A stretch of 7,002 bases of DNA from Pseudomonadota bacterium (GCA_021817875.1 JAKAFQ010000224.1:1-7002); one strand, 5' to 3'. Counted from the first letter of the stretch, positions 1 to 7,002 are shown. Notes: generated by a model not told the origin, from the sequence alone. A program made the numbers and translations.

Positions 1-140
1 CCATGCGCATCCTGGTCATCTCGGCGCTCACCGACAAGGCGACCGCGGTGCAGGCGATGGAGCAGGGAGCGAACGGCTTCCTGCACAAGCCGTTCACCGA
101 CCGGCAGCTCAATGATGCCCTCGCCGAGCTGATATCCTGA
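1..140 (+). CDS. Response regulator receiver domain, C-terminal fragment (5' end off the window)
   Basis: Reading from base 3, an open frame of 45 codons ends at the TGA at 138-140. The piece matches the last third of a CheY-like receiver domain. The hydrophobic strand ILVISA carries the conserved Ser/Thr switch residue. After it come the helix-turn signature AMEQGANGFL, with Phe at the aromatic switch position, and the HKPF motif, whose Lys is the invariant lysine contacting the phosphoryl-aspartate. The protein ends about 14 residues after that motif, where the last receiver helix normally stops. This suggests either a single-domain regulator or a protein with a C-terminal receiver; the missing 5' part would decide. 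The phosphorylated Asp lies outside the window. A CheX-type phosphatase gene starts 29 bases downstream on the same strand and is a plausible partner. Assignment to the receiver family is firm; its input and output are unknown. Confidence 0.88.
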   Translation, partial: MRILVISALTDKATAVQAMEQGANGFLHKPFTDRQLNDALAELIS

Positions 141-169
141 CCACGGACTGCAGAGCACAGAGCGCGCAG

Positions 170-616
170 ATGCTGCGGGAAGAGGAACTGAAAACCTTCG
201 TCGAGGGCACCACCCGGTATTTCGAGGTGGCCGCTCAGCAGCCGGCGACCATCGGCTCGCCCTACCTCCTCGAGGGCGAGCCGGCGGTGCACGATTACAC
301 CGGCATCATCACCGTTTCGGGCAAACGGCAGGGCGTGGTGTACTTCACCGCGCCCCGGGCCATGCTGACGGTGCTGTTGATGAAGATGCAGGAAAACGAC
401 TTCAGCCACGAGAGCATGCTCGACCTGGTGGGCGAGGTCGCCAACACCATCTCGGGCAACGCGCGGCGTGACTTCGGCCACGACTTCGTGATTTCGGTGC
501 CGAGCGTGCTCACGGGAGACCAGCCGCGGATCCCGCACAAGCCGGGCAGCCGTTCGTTCGTCATCCCCATCAACTGGCGCAGCCACTCCGCCAAGCTGGT
601 CGTGTCGCTGACCTAG
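170..616 (+). CDS. CheX-like chemotaxis phosphatase family protein
   Basis: This 148-residue protein matches the CheX/CheC-type phosphatase fold, which removes phosphate from CheY-like receivers in the cytoplasm. The diagnostic stretch is at residues 84-100 (LDLVGEVANTISGNARR). Glu89 and Asn92 fit the E-x-x-N catalytic pair of CheX-family phosphatases, and the following ISGNA matches the conserved turn after the active helix. The segment around residues 44-60 (TGIITVSGKRQGVVYF) is the usual beta-hairpin region, and residues 129-147 form the final strands. There is no signal peptide or membrane segment. The length is normal for a single-domain CheX (about 150 residues). The ATG at 170 is preceded by only a weak AGAG purine run (159-162, 7 bases away). 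It lies just downstream of a receiver-domain gene, probably in one transcript, so the likely substrate is that regulator or another CheY-like protein. No flagellar or chemotaxis genes are visible, so a role in chemotaxis itself is not shown. Confidence 0.85.
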   Translation: MLREEELKTFVEGTTRYFEVAAQQPATIGSPYLLEGEPAVHDYTGIITVSGKRQGVVYFTAPRAMLTVLLMKMQENDFSHESMLDLVGEVANTISGNARRDFGHDFVISVPSVLTGDQPRIPHKPGSRSFVIPINWRSHSAKLVVSLT

Positions 617-619
617 ACC

Positions 620-1318
620 TCAGGGCTCATCGGCGCGCAGACGATAGCCGAGGCCGGCTTCGGTGATCAGGTAGCGCGGCTTGCGCGGATCGGGCTCGAT
701 CTTGGCGCGCAGGCTCATGATGCCTACCCGCAGGCCCCGCGAGTCCCCGAGCCGCTCCGGCCCCCACACTTCGCGGATCAGCTGATTCTGGGTCACGATC
801 GCACCGAGATGCCGCGCGAGGCACTCGAGCAGCCGGTACTCGAGCGGCGTGAGGCGGACCTCTCCCGAGGGACTGCGCGTCTCGCGCCTGGCGAGATCGA
901 GCTCGAGCGCGCCGAGCCGCAGGAGCGGGGACGGCTCGGGGCCGCGTACGTTGCGCCTCAGGCCCGCGCGCACGCGCGCCAGCAGCTCAGGGGCGCTGAA
1001 AGGCTTGGTCACATAGTCGTCGGCGCCGGCGTCCAGGGCGGCGATCTTCTGTTCCTCCTGGGTGCGGGCCGACAGCACGATGATGGGAACGGGGGACCAG
1101 GCGCGCACCCGCCGGATGATCGACAGCCCGTCCCCATCCGGCAGCCCCAGATCCAGCAGCAGCAGGTCCGGCTTGTGCGTGCGGGCCTCGATTTCGGCGC
1201 GCAGCGCCGAATCGGCCTCGATGACCCGATAGCGCTCGGCCTCGAGCAGCACCTTCAACACCCTGCGGATCGCCGGCTCGTCCTCGATCACCAGCACCTG
1301 ATGCATGGCTTCGGTCAC
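620..1318 (-). CDS. kdpE: KdpE, OmpR-family response regulator of the kdp operon
   Basis: This 232-residue cytoplasmic DNA-binding regulator is activated by phosphotransfer from KdpD and turns on kdpFABC transcription under K+ limitation. The receiver domain (about residues 6-120) shows the acidic pair Glu12/Asp13, phospho-acceptor Asp56 in LLLLDLGLPDGDG, Ser83 (VLSAR), aromatic switch Tyr102 and Lys105 (TKPF). The winged-helix output domain (about 132-230) contains LTPLEYRLLECLARH, the recognition-helix region LRVGIMSLRAKIEPDP, and the closing wing YLITEAGLGYRL, all typical of OmpR/KdpE proteins. E. coli KdpE has 225 residues. The start is GTG at 1318, overlapping the kdpD TGA as GTGA, with GGGAG 8 bases upstream. 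An in-frame ATG at 1306 (residue 5) is possible but has a worse-placed ribosome site. The kdpD overlap argues for translational coupling. Its 3' end lies 3 bases from the end of the convergent CheX-like gene. Identity is secure from the sequence together with the kdpD neighbour. Confidence 0.97.
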   Translation of the reverse strand: MTEAMHQVLVIEDEPAIRRVLKVLLEAERYRVIEADSALRAEIEARTHKPDLLLLDLGLPDGDGLSIIRRVRAWSPVPIIVLSARTQEEQKIAALDAGADDYVTKPFSAPELLARVRAGLRRNVRGPEPSPLLRLGALELDLARRETRSPSGEVRLTPLEYRLLECLARHLGAIVTQNQLIREVWGPERLGDSRGLRVGIMSLRAKIEPDPRKPRYLITEAGLGYRLRADEP

Positions 1319-4023
1319 GCGGGCGGCTCCCGCGCCGGCAGGGTGAACTCGAACCGCGCGCCCCCGCCTGCGCCCCGATGCGCTTCGATCTCGCCGCCGT
1401 GGGCCCGCACGATCGCACGGCAGATGGCGAGCCCCAGGCCGGCGCCCGCCACGGCGCCTTCGCCCGAGCCGCGTTGGAACTTCTCGAACAGCCGTTCCGG
1501 ATCCCCTGGCGGGAAGCCGGGACCGTCGTCCTCGACCACGACGCGCACGTTTGCGCCCTCATCCGCCGCAGACACCGAGGCGCGTGTGCCGGGCGGGGTG
1601 TACTTGGCCAGGTTGTCGAAGAGGTTCCCGAACAGCTGCACGACGAGGCCCGCATCCACGTGGACCGGGGGCAGGTCGCGCGGCAGATGCAGCTCCACGG
1701 GATGGGCCTTCAGACGCTCATCGAGCCGCTGCAGCGCCGCACCCGCGAGATCCTCGAGCGACTGCCAGTCACGCCGCAGCGCCACCTGTCCGGACTGGAA
1801 GCGCATCAGGTCGAGCACGTTCGACACGAGATCCGCCATCTCTCGGGCCTTGAGCTCGATGGACGCGGCGAGCTGGATCCGCTGGGCCGCCTCGAGCACC
1901 TCGCCTCGCTCGGCCAGAGTGCTCGCCGCCCCCACCATCACCGCAAGTGGCGTGCGCAGGTCGTGTGAGATCGAGGCGAGCAGCGTGTTGCGCAGGCTCT
2001 CCCGTTCGGCGGCGAGGCTGGAGGCATGGGCCACCTCGGCGAGACGCACCCGATCGATCGCCAGGCCGATCTGGCTGGCGAAGGTATCGAGCAGGTGGCT
2101 CTGCTCGGGCAGCAGCACGCGGCGGGGATTGACCGGCAGCACCGCCAGGACGCCCGTGGCACGACTCTCGTCACCGAGCGGCACATACAGCGCCGGCGCC
2201 GCCGGCAGCGTATCCGAGCCCAGACCCGCGCGCCGGCCATGGTCGTTGACCCACTGCGCAACGGCCAGGTCCGCCCCGCGCAGGGAATTCTCGAGCGCCG
2301 GCCCAGCGGGACGCTGCAATTTTCCCTCCCGGTCCGGCAGCAGAACGACCGCCCGGCACTGAAACACCTCGGCCACATGGCGCACCGCGACACTCGCCAT
2401 GCTTTCGATGCCGCGGGTGACGGCGAGCTCGCGGCTCATGGCGTACAGGGCCGCCGTGCGCCGCTCGCGGGCTCCGGCAACCCGCGTCTGCTGACGCACG
2501 TTGGCCGTCAGAGTCGCGATGACGAGGCCGATGGTCAGCATGGCACCGAACGTCACGAAGTACTGCACGTCGGACACGGCGAACGTGAAGCGCGGCGGAA
2601 CGAAACAGTAATCGAAGATCAGCACGTTGAGCACGGCCGTCAGCGCCGAGGGGCCGCGCCCCAACCTCAGCCCGGCCACCGTGACGCCGAGCAGATACAC
2701 CATGGCGAGATTCGAGAGCTTGAAGTGCGGATACATCGCGAATGCGAGCAGCGTGCACAGCACGCTGATGCCCGCGGCCCAGCCGTAGCGGTCCCGGCGC
2801 AGCGCCGCTTCGGGAGCGGGTCCGGCCATATGAAACGGCGAGGTGCGTGGCTTCAGCGCCTCCGCCGGCGCCACCACCACCACATCGAACCCCTTGGCCC
2901 GTTTGACCAGCGTACTCGAGGTGGACCCTCGGACCCACGCGCGCCAGCCGCGCCGCTTGGGCGTGCCGACCAGCATGCGAGTGGCGCCGCGCATCTGCGC
3001 GTACTCGAGCAGCGCGGCGGCGGCCGAGGGTCCATCGAGCGTCACGGTCTCCGCCCCGAGCGATTCCGCCAGGCGCAGCACCGCAATGCGCCGGTTGCGG
3101 TCCGCATCCGACAGGCGCAGCAGCGCCGGCGTCTCGACGTACACGACCGTCCAACGGGCGGCGAACGCATCCGCGGTGCGCTTGCCGGTCCGCACCAGCT
3201 GCTCGGCCTGCAGGTCCGGTCCGACCGCGACCAGGATGTGATCGCCGGCGATGCGCGCGCCGGGACCGGCCGAGCGCATGGCGCGCGAGGCGGCCTCGAC
3301 ACGCTCGGCAGCGCGGCGCAGCGCGATCTCGCGCAGCGCCATGAGGTTGGGCTTGCGGAAAAAGCGCTCGACGGCGCCGGCCACGGCTTCCGACACGTAG
3401 ACCTTGCCGGCATGCAACCGCGCCAGCAGATCGTCGGCCGGCAGGTCGATCAGCTCGATGTCGTCGGCTTCATCGAACACCCTGTCGGGCAGGGTCTCGC
3501 TCTGGCGGACCCCGGTGGTCTGGTAGATGAGATCGTTCAGGCTCTCGAGATGCTGAACGTTGACCGTGGTCCAGACGCTGATGCCCGCCTCGAGCAGCTC
3601 CTCGATGTCCTGCCAGCGCTTGGGGTGACGCGGCTGAGGCACGCCGCCGGTGAGGTTGGAGTGGGCGAGCTCATCGACCAGCAGCACGGCCGGCCGGCGC
3701 GCGAGCGCCGCATCGAGATCGAACTCCTGGCGCACGATTCCCTTGTAACTCACCGCGAGCGTCGCCAGCCGCTCGAGCCCTTCGGCGAGACGCTCGGTTT
3801 CCGGGCGGCCGTGCGGCTCGAGGTAGCCGATCACGATGTCGCTGCCGCCGGCCCGGGCGACGCGCGCCGCCTCCAGCATGGAGAAGGTCTTGCCCACTCC
3901 GGCGGAAGCGCCGAAGAAGATTCTCAGACGACCGCGGGCCGCGCGCGCCTCCTCCGCCTTGACGCGCGCCAGCAGTTGATCCGGATCCGGTCGCGTCTCG
4001 CCCAAGGGATCGGTGCGGCTCAT
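1315..4023 (-). CDS. kdpD: KdpD, K+-responsive sensor histidine kinase
   Basis: This is the membrane sensor kinase that phosphorylates KdpE. Starting at ATG 4023 it has 902 residues (E. coli 894). Numbering from that Met: the N-terminal KdpD domain carries a Walker A motif GASAGVGKT (38-46) and Walker-B-like VLLVDELAHSN (113-123). A universal-stress-type (USP) domain follows at about 260-385. Four closely spaced membrane helices span about 415-507, followed by an Arg-rich segment (GARERR, 517-522) as in E. coli. A GAF-like region lies at about 540-660. The kinase core has the H-box SHDLRTP with His687, an N-box NLFDNLAKYTP (Asn804), a G1 box DDGPGFP (832-838) and a G2 box GAGLGLAI (860-867). 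A TTG at 4047 would add eight residues (PRRPITR after the initiator) without clear homology. The ATG form begins SRTDPLGETRPDPDQLL, resembling the E. coli N-terminus, so I prefer it, although no clear ribosome site precedes it. The stop overlaps the kdpE start. Confidence 0.97.
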   Translation of the reverse strand: MSRTDPLGETRPDPDQLLARVKAEEARAARGRLRIFFGASAGVGKTFSMLEAARVARAGGSDIVIGYLEPHGRPETERLAEGLERLATLAVSYKGIVRQEFDLDAALARRPAVLLVDELAHSNLTGGVPQPRHPKRWQDIEELLEAGISVWTTVNVQHLESLNDLIYQTTGVRQSETLPDRVFDEADDIELIDLPADDLLARLHAGKVYVSEAVAGAVERFFRKPNLMALREIALRRAAERVEAASRAMRSAGPGARIAGDHILVAVGPDLQAEQLVRTGKRTADAFAARWTVVYVETPALLRLSDADRNRRIAVLRLAESLGAETVTLDGPSAAAALLEYAQMRGATRMLVGTPKRRGWRAWVRGSTSSTLVKRAKGFDVVVVAPAEALKPRTSPFHMAGPAPEAALRRDRYGWAAGISVLCTLLAFAMYPHFKLSNLAMVYLLGVTVAGLRLGRGPSALTAVLNVLIFDYCFVPPRFTFAVSDVQYFVTFGAMLTIGLVIATLTANVRQQTRVAGARERRTAALYAMSRELAVTRGIESMASVAVRHVAEVFQCRAVVLLPDREGKLQRPAGPALENSLRGADLAVAQWVNDHGRRAGLGSDTLPAAPALYVPLGDESRATGVLAVLPVNPRRVLLPEQSHLLDTFASQIGLAIDRVRLAEVAHASSLAAERESLRNTLLASISHDLRTPLAVMVGAASTLAERGEVLEAAQRIQLAASIELKAREMADLVSNVLDLMRFQSGQVALRRDWQSLEDLAGAALQRLDERLKAHPVELHLPRDLPPVHVDAGLVVQLFGNLFDNLAKYTPPGTRASVSAADEGANVRVVVEDDGPGFPPGDPERLFEKFQRGSGEGAVAGAGLGLAICRAIVRAHGGEIEAHRGAGGGARFEFTLPAREPPA
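1327..1331 (-). promoter_or_regulatory. Ribosome binding site of kdpE inside the 3' end of kdpD
   Basis: GGGAG on the minus strand lies 8 bases before the GTG at 1318 and within the last kdpD codons. It decides the kdpE start: spacing is right for the GTG, but 20 bases from the alternative ATG at 1306. Confidence 0.7.
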
Positions 4024-4056
4024 GCGTGTGATGGGGCGTCGCGGCAATCGCCCGCG

Positions 4057-4077
4057 CGCCGGCGCGCTTCGCCGGCG
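4057..4077 (-). repeat. GC-rich perfect hairpin in the kdpC-kdpD gap
   Basis: The octamer CGCCGGCG, itself a palindrome, occurs twice (4057-4064 and 4070-4077), separated by 5 bases. In the kdp transcript this can form an 8-base-pair all-GC stem with a 5-base loop. It sits in the gap between the kdpC stop (4103) and the preferred kdpD ATG (4023). No T-run follows on the minus strand, so it does not look like an intrinsic terminator. It could be an RNA-processing or stability element that sets kdpABC against kdpDE levels, or a chance product of GC-rich sequence. The structure is seen; the function is inferred. Confidence 0.5.
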
Positions 4078-4102
4078 AGATGCGGCGCGACTGCGGGTCC
4101 GT

Positions 4103-4675
4103 TCAATGCATCCGCTCGAGGGCCAGGTTGAGTTCCAGTACGTTGACGCGGGGCTCGCCGATCATCCCGAGCAAGCTACCCCTTGCATGAGCGGCAATCA
4201 ATGCCCGCACGCGAGGCAGCGGCAGGCCGCGGGCACGGGCGACCCGGCCGGCCTGGTAATAGGCCGCCGCCACGCTGATGTCCGGATCCAGACCGCTCGC
4301 CGAGGCCGTCACCAGGTCCACCGGTATGGGTGCGCGGTTGCCCGGGTCAGCGGCCCGCAGCGCCGCGATGCGCGCCTTCACGGCATCGATCAACGCCGGG
4401 TTGAGCGGCCCCAGATTGGACCCGGTCGAATCAAGACCGTTGTAGGGCTGCGGACCGGTCGCCGAGGGCCGGCTCCAGAAGTAGTTCGGATCGCTGAAGG
4501 GCTGGCCGATCAGACGCGAGCCGATCGGCCTGCCGTCGCGGACGATGAGGCTGCCGGCGGCCTGGACGGGGAACAGCACCTGCGCCACACCCGTGACCAC
4601 CAGCGGATACGCGATGCCGGTGATCGCGGTCATGACGATCAGCAGCGCGATCGCCGGGCGGAGGATGTCTTTCAT
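4103..4675 (-). CDS. kdpC: KdpC, accessory subunit of the K+-transporting ATPase
   Basis: This 190-residue single-span membrane protein is the same length as E. coli KdpC. It is part of KdpFABC and is thought to assist K+ delivery and complex stability at the periplasmic face. One N-terminal hydrophobic helix (about residues 7-30) is followed by a periplasmic domain. Family motifs seen in order: GSRLIGQPF (52-60), YFWSRPSA (65-72), YNGLDSTGSNLGP (78-90), the highly conserved VTASASGLDPDIS (122-134), and PRVNVLELNLAL (175-186). The ATG at 4675 lies 10 bases past the kdpB stop. Its ribosome site GAGAGG (4687-4682) overlaps the kdpB TGA, implying coupled translation. The next gene, kdpD, follows after about 80 bases, the largest gap in the operon. 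No truncation or missing motif is evident. Confidence 0.98.
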   Translation of the reverse strand: MKDILRPAIALLIVMTAITGIAYPLVVTGVAQVLFPVQAAGSLIVRDGRPIGSRLIGQPFSDPNYFWSRPSATGPQPYNGLDSTGSNLGPLNPALIDAVKARIAALRAADPGNRAPIPVDLVTASASGLDPDISVAAAYYQAGRVARARGLPLPRVRALIAAHARGSLLGMIGEPRVNVLELNLALERMH

Positions 4676-4681
4676 GGCGCG

Positions 4682-4687
4682 CCTCTC
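4682..4687 (-). promoter_or_regulatory. Ribosome binding site of kdpC overlapping the kdpB stop
   Basis: GAGAGG on the minus strand, 6 bases before the kdpC ATG at 4675, shares its first two bases with the kdpB TGA (4688-4686). This fits translational coupling of KdpB and KdpC, which are needed in equal amounts in the complex. Confidence 0.75.
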
Positions 4688-6749
4688 AGACCAGGTGGAC
4701 GAGCTGCAGACACATGTCGATGAGCTTGATCCCGGCGAACGGCACGAGGATGCCGCCCAGACCGTAGATCAGCAGATTGCGCCGCAGCAGCGTCACGGCG
4801 CCGAGCGGCCGGTAGCGCACGCCCTTCAGGGCGAGCGGAATCAGGGCGACGATGACCAGGGCGTTGAAGATCACCGCCGAGAGGATCGCCGAGAAGGGAC
4901 TGGCCAGGCGCATGATGTTGAGCGCGTCGAGCTGCGGATAAGTGGTGGCGAAGGCCGCCGGAATGATCGCGAAATACTTGGCAATGTCATTGGCGATGCT
5001 GAAGGTGGTGAGCGATCCGCGGGTCATCAGCATCTGCTTGCCCGTCTCCACCACCTCGATCAGCTTGGTCGGATTGGAGTCGAGATCGACCATGTTGCCG
5101 GCTTCCTTGGCCGCCTGGGTGCCGGTGTTCATCGCCACCGCCACGTCGGCCTGCGCGAGCGCCGGCGCGTCGTTGGTGCCGTCGCCGGTCATCGCGACCA
5201 GGCGCCCCTCGGTCTGGTGTCTGCGGATCAGTTCGAGCTTCGCTTCCGGCGTCGCCTCGGCGAGAAAGTCATCGACTCCCGCCTCCGCGGCGATCGCCGC
5301 GGCGGTGAGCGGATTGTCGCCGGTGATCATGATGGTCTTGATGCCCATGCGGCGCAGCTCACCGAAGCGCTCCCTGATCCCGCCCTTGACGATGTCCTTC
5401 AGCTCGATGACACCGAGCACGAGGGCACCGTCGCTCACGAGCAGCGGCGTGCTGCCGCGGCGCGCCACTTCCTGCACCGTGGAGAGCACCGTTTTCGGAA
5501 ACACCTGCCCCAGAGACTCCACCTGCCTGCGGATGGCGTCGGCGGCGCCTTTGCGCACCTGGCGGCCGGCGATATCGACGCCGCTCATGCGGGTGTGGGC
5601 CGAGAAGGGCACGAAGGTGCCGTGCAGCGAGGTCAGGTCACGCTCGCGCAGCTTGAAACGTTGCTTGGCGAGCACGACGATGCTGCGGCCCTCGGGGGTC
5701 TCGTCCGCGAGCGAGGCAAGCTGCGCCGCTCCTGCCAACTCCTCCTCGGTCACGCCGGCGGCGGGGATGAACGCGGCGGCCTGCCTGTTCCCCAGGGTAA
5801 TGGTGCCGGTCTTGTCGAGCAGCAGCACATCGACATCACCGGCCGCCTCCACCGCGCGGCCCGACATCGCGATCACGTTGGCCTGCATCATCCGGCTCAT
5901 GCCGGCGACCCCGATCGCCGAGAGCAGGCCGCCGATGGTCGTCGGGATCAGGCATACCAGCAGCGCGATCAGCGCCGTGATGCTGACGGGCGTGCCGAGC
6001 CTGGTGACCGCGACGCTGTAACGCGAATACGGCAACAGGGTCGCCGTGGCGAACACGAACACCAGCGTGAGGGCCACCAGCAGGATGGTGAGGGCGATCT
6101 CATTGGGGGTTTTCTGCCGCCTGGCACTCTCGACCATGGAAATCATGCGGTCGATGAAGGTCTCGCCGGGGTTGGCGGTGACGCGCACCACGATCCAGTC
6201 GGACAGCACGCGTGTTCCGCCGGTGACCGAGGAGAAGTCTCCGCCCGACTCGCGGATCACGGGCGCCGACTCCCCGGTGATGGCACTCTCGTCGACCGAA
6301 GCCGCTCCCTCGATGACTTCCCCGTCGCCCGGAATGTAATCGCCCGCCTCCACCAGCACCAGTTCGCCCTTGCGCAGCCGGTCGGCGCGCACCCGCGTGA
6401 AGGCGGAGCGATCGGCGGCGTCGGCGAGGCGCTTCGCCTCCACGGTCTGCTTCAGCCCGCGCAGGCTGGCTGCCTGCGCCTTGCTGCGCCCCTCCGCCAG
6501 CGCCTCGGCGAAGTTCGCGAACAGCACGGTGAACCACAGCCAGATCGCGACATTGAAGATGAACCACGCCGGCGCCTCGCCGTGTCCAGACAGTGCCCGG
6601 AGCCACAGCGCGCTGCTGAGGATGCTGCCGACATAGACGACGAACATCACGGGATTGCGCCACTGCACGCGCGGATCGAGCTTGCGCAGCGAGTCAACGG
6701 TCGCCGGGCCGATCAGCGTGCGGTCGAACATCGAGAGTCTGCGGCGCAT
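4686..6749 (-). CDS. kdpB: KdpB, P-type ATPase catalytic subunit of the K+ uptake complex
   Basis: This 687-residue protein (E. coli 682) hydrolyses ATP to drive high-affinity K+ import through KdpFABC in the inner membrane. P-type ATPase landmarks: actuator motif TGES at 158-161, phosphorylation motif DKTGT with Asp312, nucleotide-domain residues around KGAADAIRR (400-408), and the TGDN (476-479) and TGDGTNDAP (521-529) hinge motifs. Membrane segments are estimated at about 33-51, 62-84, 219-240, 254-284 (with CLIPTTIGG at 266-274, the unwound ion-pathway region), 588-606, 617-641 and 658-680. Asp588 and Lys591 in NDIAKYF correspond to the charged pair known to couple transport in E. coli KdpB. 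Ser161 aligns with the E. coli Ser162 that is phosphorylated to inhibit the pump at high K+. The ATG at 6749 has GGAG (6761-6758) 8 bases upstream and lies one base after the kdpA stop. A later Met at 6731 lacks a ribosome site. All key residues are intact. Confidence 0.99.
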   Translation of the reverse strand: MRRRLSMFDRTLIGPATVDSLRKLDPRVQWRNPVMFVVYVGSILSSALWLRALSGHGEAPAWFIFNVAIWLWFTVLFANFAEALAEGRSKAQAASLRGLKQTVEAKRLADAADRSAFTRVRADRLRKGELVLVEAGDYIPGDGEVIEGAASVDESAITGESAPVIRESGGDFSSVTGGTRVLSDWIVVRVTANPGETFIDRMISMVESARRQKTPNEIALTILLVALTLVFVFATATLLPYSRYSVAVTRLGTPVSITALIALLVCLIPTTIGGLLSAIGVAGMSRMMQANVIAMSGRAVEAAGDVDVLLLDKTGTITLGNRQAAAFIPAAGVTEEELAGAAQLASLADETPEGRSIVVLAKQRFKLRERDLTSLHGTFVPFSAHTRMSGVDIAGRQVRKGAADAIRRQVESLGQVFPKTVLSTVQEVARRGSTPLLVSDGALVLGVIELKDIVKGGIRERFGELRRMGIKTIMITGDNPLTAAAIAAEAGVDDFLAEATPEAKLELIRRHQTEGRLVAMTGDGTNDAPALAQADVAVAMNTGTQAAKEAGNMVDLDSNPTKLIEVVETGKQMLMTRGSLTTFSIANDIAKYFAIIPAAFATTYPQLDALNIMRLASPFSAILSAVIFNALVIVALIPLALKGVRYRPLGAVTLLRRNLLIYGLGGILVPFAGIKLIDMCLQLVHLV

Positions 6750-6750
6750 G

Positions 6751-7002
6751 TCAGCGACTCCAGAGCATCAGGTGCTCGATGATGGGCCCGAGCGCGAGCG
6801 CCGGCACGAAGGTCAGCGCGCCGACCAGCAGCACCGTGCCGATGAGCAGGATGATGAATGTCGGTCCGTGCGTGGGCAGGGTGCCCTCCGTGACCGGGAT
6901 GCGCTTCTTGGCCGCGAGCGAGCCGGCGACCGCGAGCACGGCCACGATCGGCCAGAAGCGCCCGAGCCACATCACCAGCCCGAGCGCTGTGTTGTAGAAC
7001 GG
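6751..7002 (-). CDS. kdpA: KdpA, K+-channel-like subunit, C-terminal fragment (5' part off the window)
   Basis: The frame is open from the window edge to the TGA at 6753-6751, giving the last 83 residues of the protein (full KdpA is about 560 residues). KdpA belongs to the superfamily of K+ transporters and binds and conducts K+ from the periplasm. The fragment begins [19 protein letters not shown] and carries family hallmarks: the VGRF-like LGRF segment, AGSLAAKKR, the near-invariant GTLPTHGP, then the final membrane helix [20 protein letters not shown] with a short tail ending LMLWSR. A hydrophobic segment before AGSL and the helix after GTLPTHGP are the last two membrane spans. Internal GTG (6975) and ATG (6972) codons are not starts, since homology continues upstream to the edge. 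The stop lies one base from the kdpB ATG. Identity is very secure. Confidence 0.98.
   Translation of the reverse strand, partial: PFYNTALGLVMWLGRFWPIVAVLAVAGSLAAKKRIPVTEGTLPTHGPTFIILLIGTVLLVGALTFVPALALGPIIEHLMLWSR
6758..6761 (-). promoter_or_regulatory. Ribosome binding site of kdpB inside the 3' end of kdpA
   Basis: GGAG on the minus strand lies 8 bases before the kdpB ATG at 6749 and within the last codons of kdpA. It supports ATG 6749 over the in-frame ATG at 6731 and fits coupled translation of KdpA and KdpB. Confidence 0.7.

Noticed and set aside
647..664. Possible small stem-loop just past the CheX-like gene, considered as a terminator
   Set aside because: The stem is only about 6 pairs including G-U pairs, has no T-run after it on either strand, and lies inside kdpE coding sequence.
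809..2362. Plus-strand open frame of 517 codons spanning kdpE and the 3' part of kdpD
   Set aside because: It crosses the boundary of two real genes on the other strand, is low in complexity (Arg, Ser, Ala, Pro) and resembles no known protein.
2026..4131. Plus-strand open frame of 701 codons opposite kdpD
   Set aside because: It is rich in Arg, His, Gln and Gly with no domain or good ribosome site, and it shadows a kdpD whose motifs are all intact.
4942..6021. Second plus-strand frame of 359 codons within kdpB, rich in Ser, Ala and Met
   Set aside because: The apparent hydrophobic, Ser-rich composition is what the complement of kdpB codons yields; no family resemblance.
4545..6782. Plus-strand open frame of 745 codons opposite kdpB and part of kdpC
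   Set aside because: Composition is extreme in Arg, His, Gln, Asp and Gly with no recognisable domain. It lies exactly antisense to a fully conserved kdpB, so it is an open frame produced by high-GC codon bias.
6751..6975. Stand-alone 74-codon small membrane protein starting at GTG 6975
   Set aside because: Its frame stays open to the window edge and homology to KdpA continues upstream of the codon, so it is the C-terminal part of KdpA and not a separate gene.
6750..7002. Search for kdpF and the kdp promoter
   Set aside because: These would lie upstream of kdpA, beyond the right edge, so nothing can be said about them from this window.

Overview
The window is a compact, GC-rich (by eye about two-thirds G+C) chromosomal stretch that looks like it comes from a Gram-negative proteobacterium, probably a gamma- or beta-proteobacterium. 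This placement rests on the base composition, a five-gene kdpABCDE layout of the Escherichia coli type, and proteins that resemble the E. coli Kdp proteins over their full length. The lineage cannot be fixed further from sequence reading alone.

Layout: on the plus strand, bases 1-140 encode the C-terminal end of a receiver (CheY-like) domain. It is followed 29 bases later by a complete 148-residue CheX-type phosphatase gene (170-616). Everything from 620 to the right edge is on the minus strand and reads, in transcription order from right to left, kdpA (3' end only, cut by the window edge), kdpB, kdpC, kdpD and kdpE. The two groups converge tail to tail with only 3 bases between stop codons. 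There is no intergenic stretch of 300 bases; the longest is the roughly 80-base kdpC-kdpD gap, which holds a GC-rich perfect hairpin.

How the genes work together: KdpA (K+-channel-like subunit), KdpB (P-type ATPase subunit) and KdpC (single-span accessory subunit) form the high-affinity, ATP-driven K+ uptake complex KdpFABC. KdpD is the membrane histidine kinase and KdpE the OmpR-type response regulator that switch the operon on under K+ limitation. All key catalytic residues are visible in the five genes, so the system looks functional. The kdpA start, any kdpF and the main kdp promoter lie outside the window to the right. The plus-strand pair looks like a separate small signalling unit, a response regulator with a CheX-like phosphatase, with no evident functional tie to potassium uptake.

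I saw no RNA genes, insertion sequences, CRISPR arrays, attachment sites or signs of recent transfer. The window is mostly an ordinary, well-known operon. The points worth a second look are the regulator-CheX pair, the hairpin and start-site ambiguity at kdpD, and the extremely tight convergent junction.
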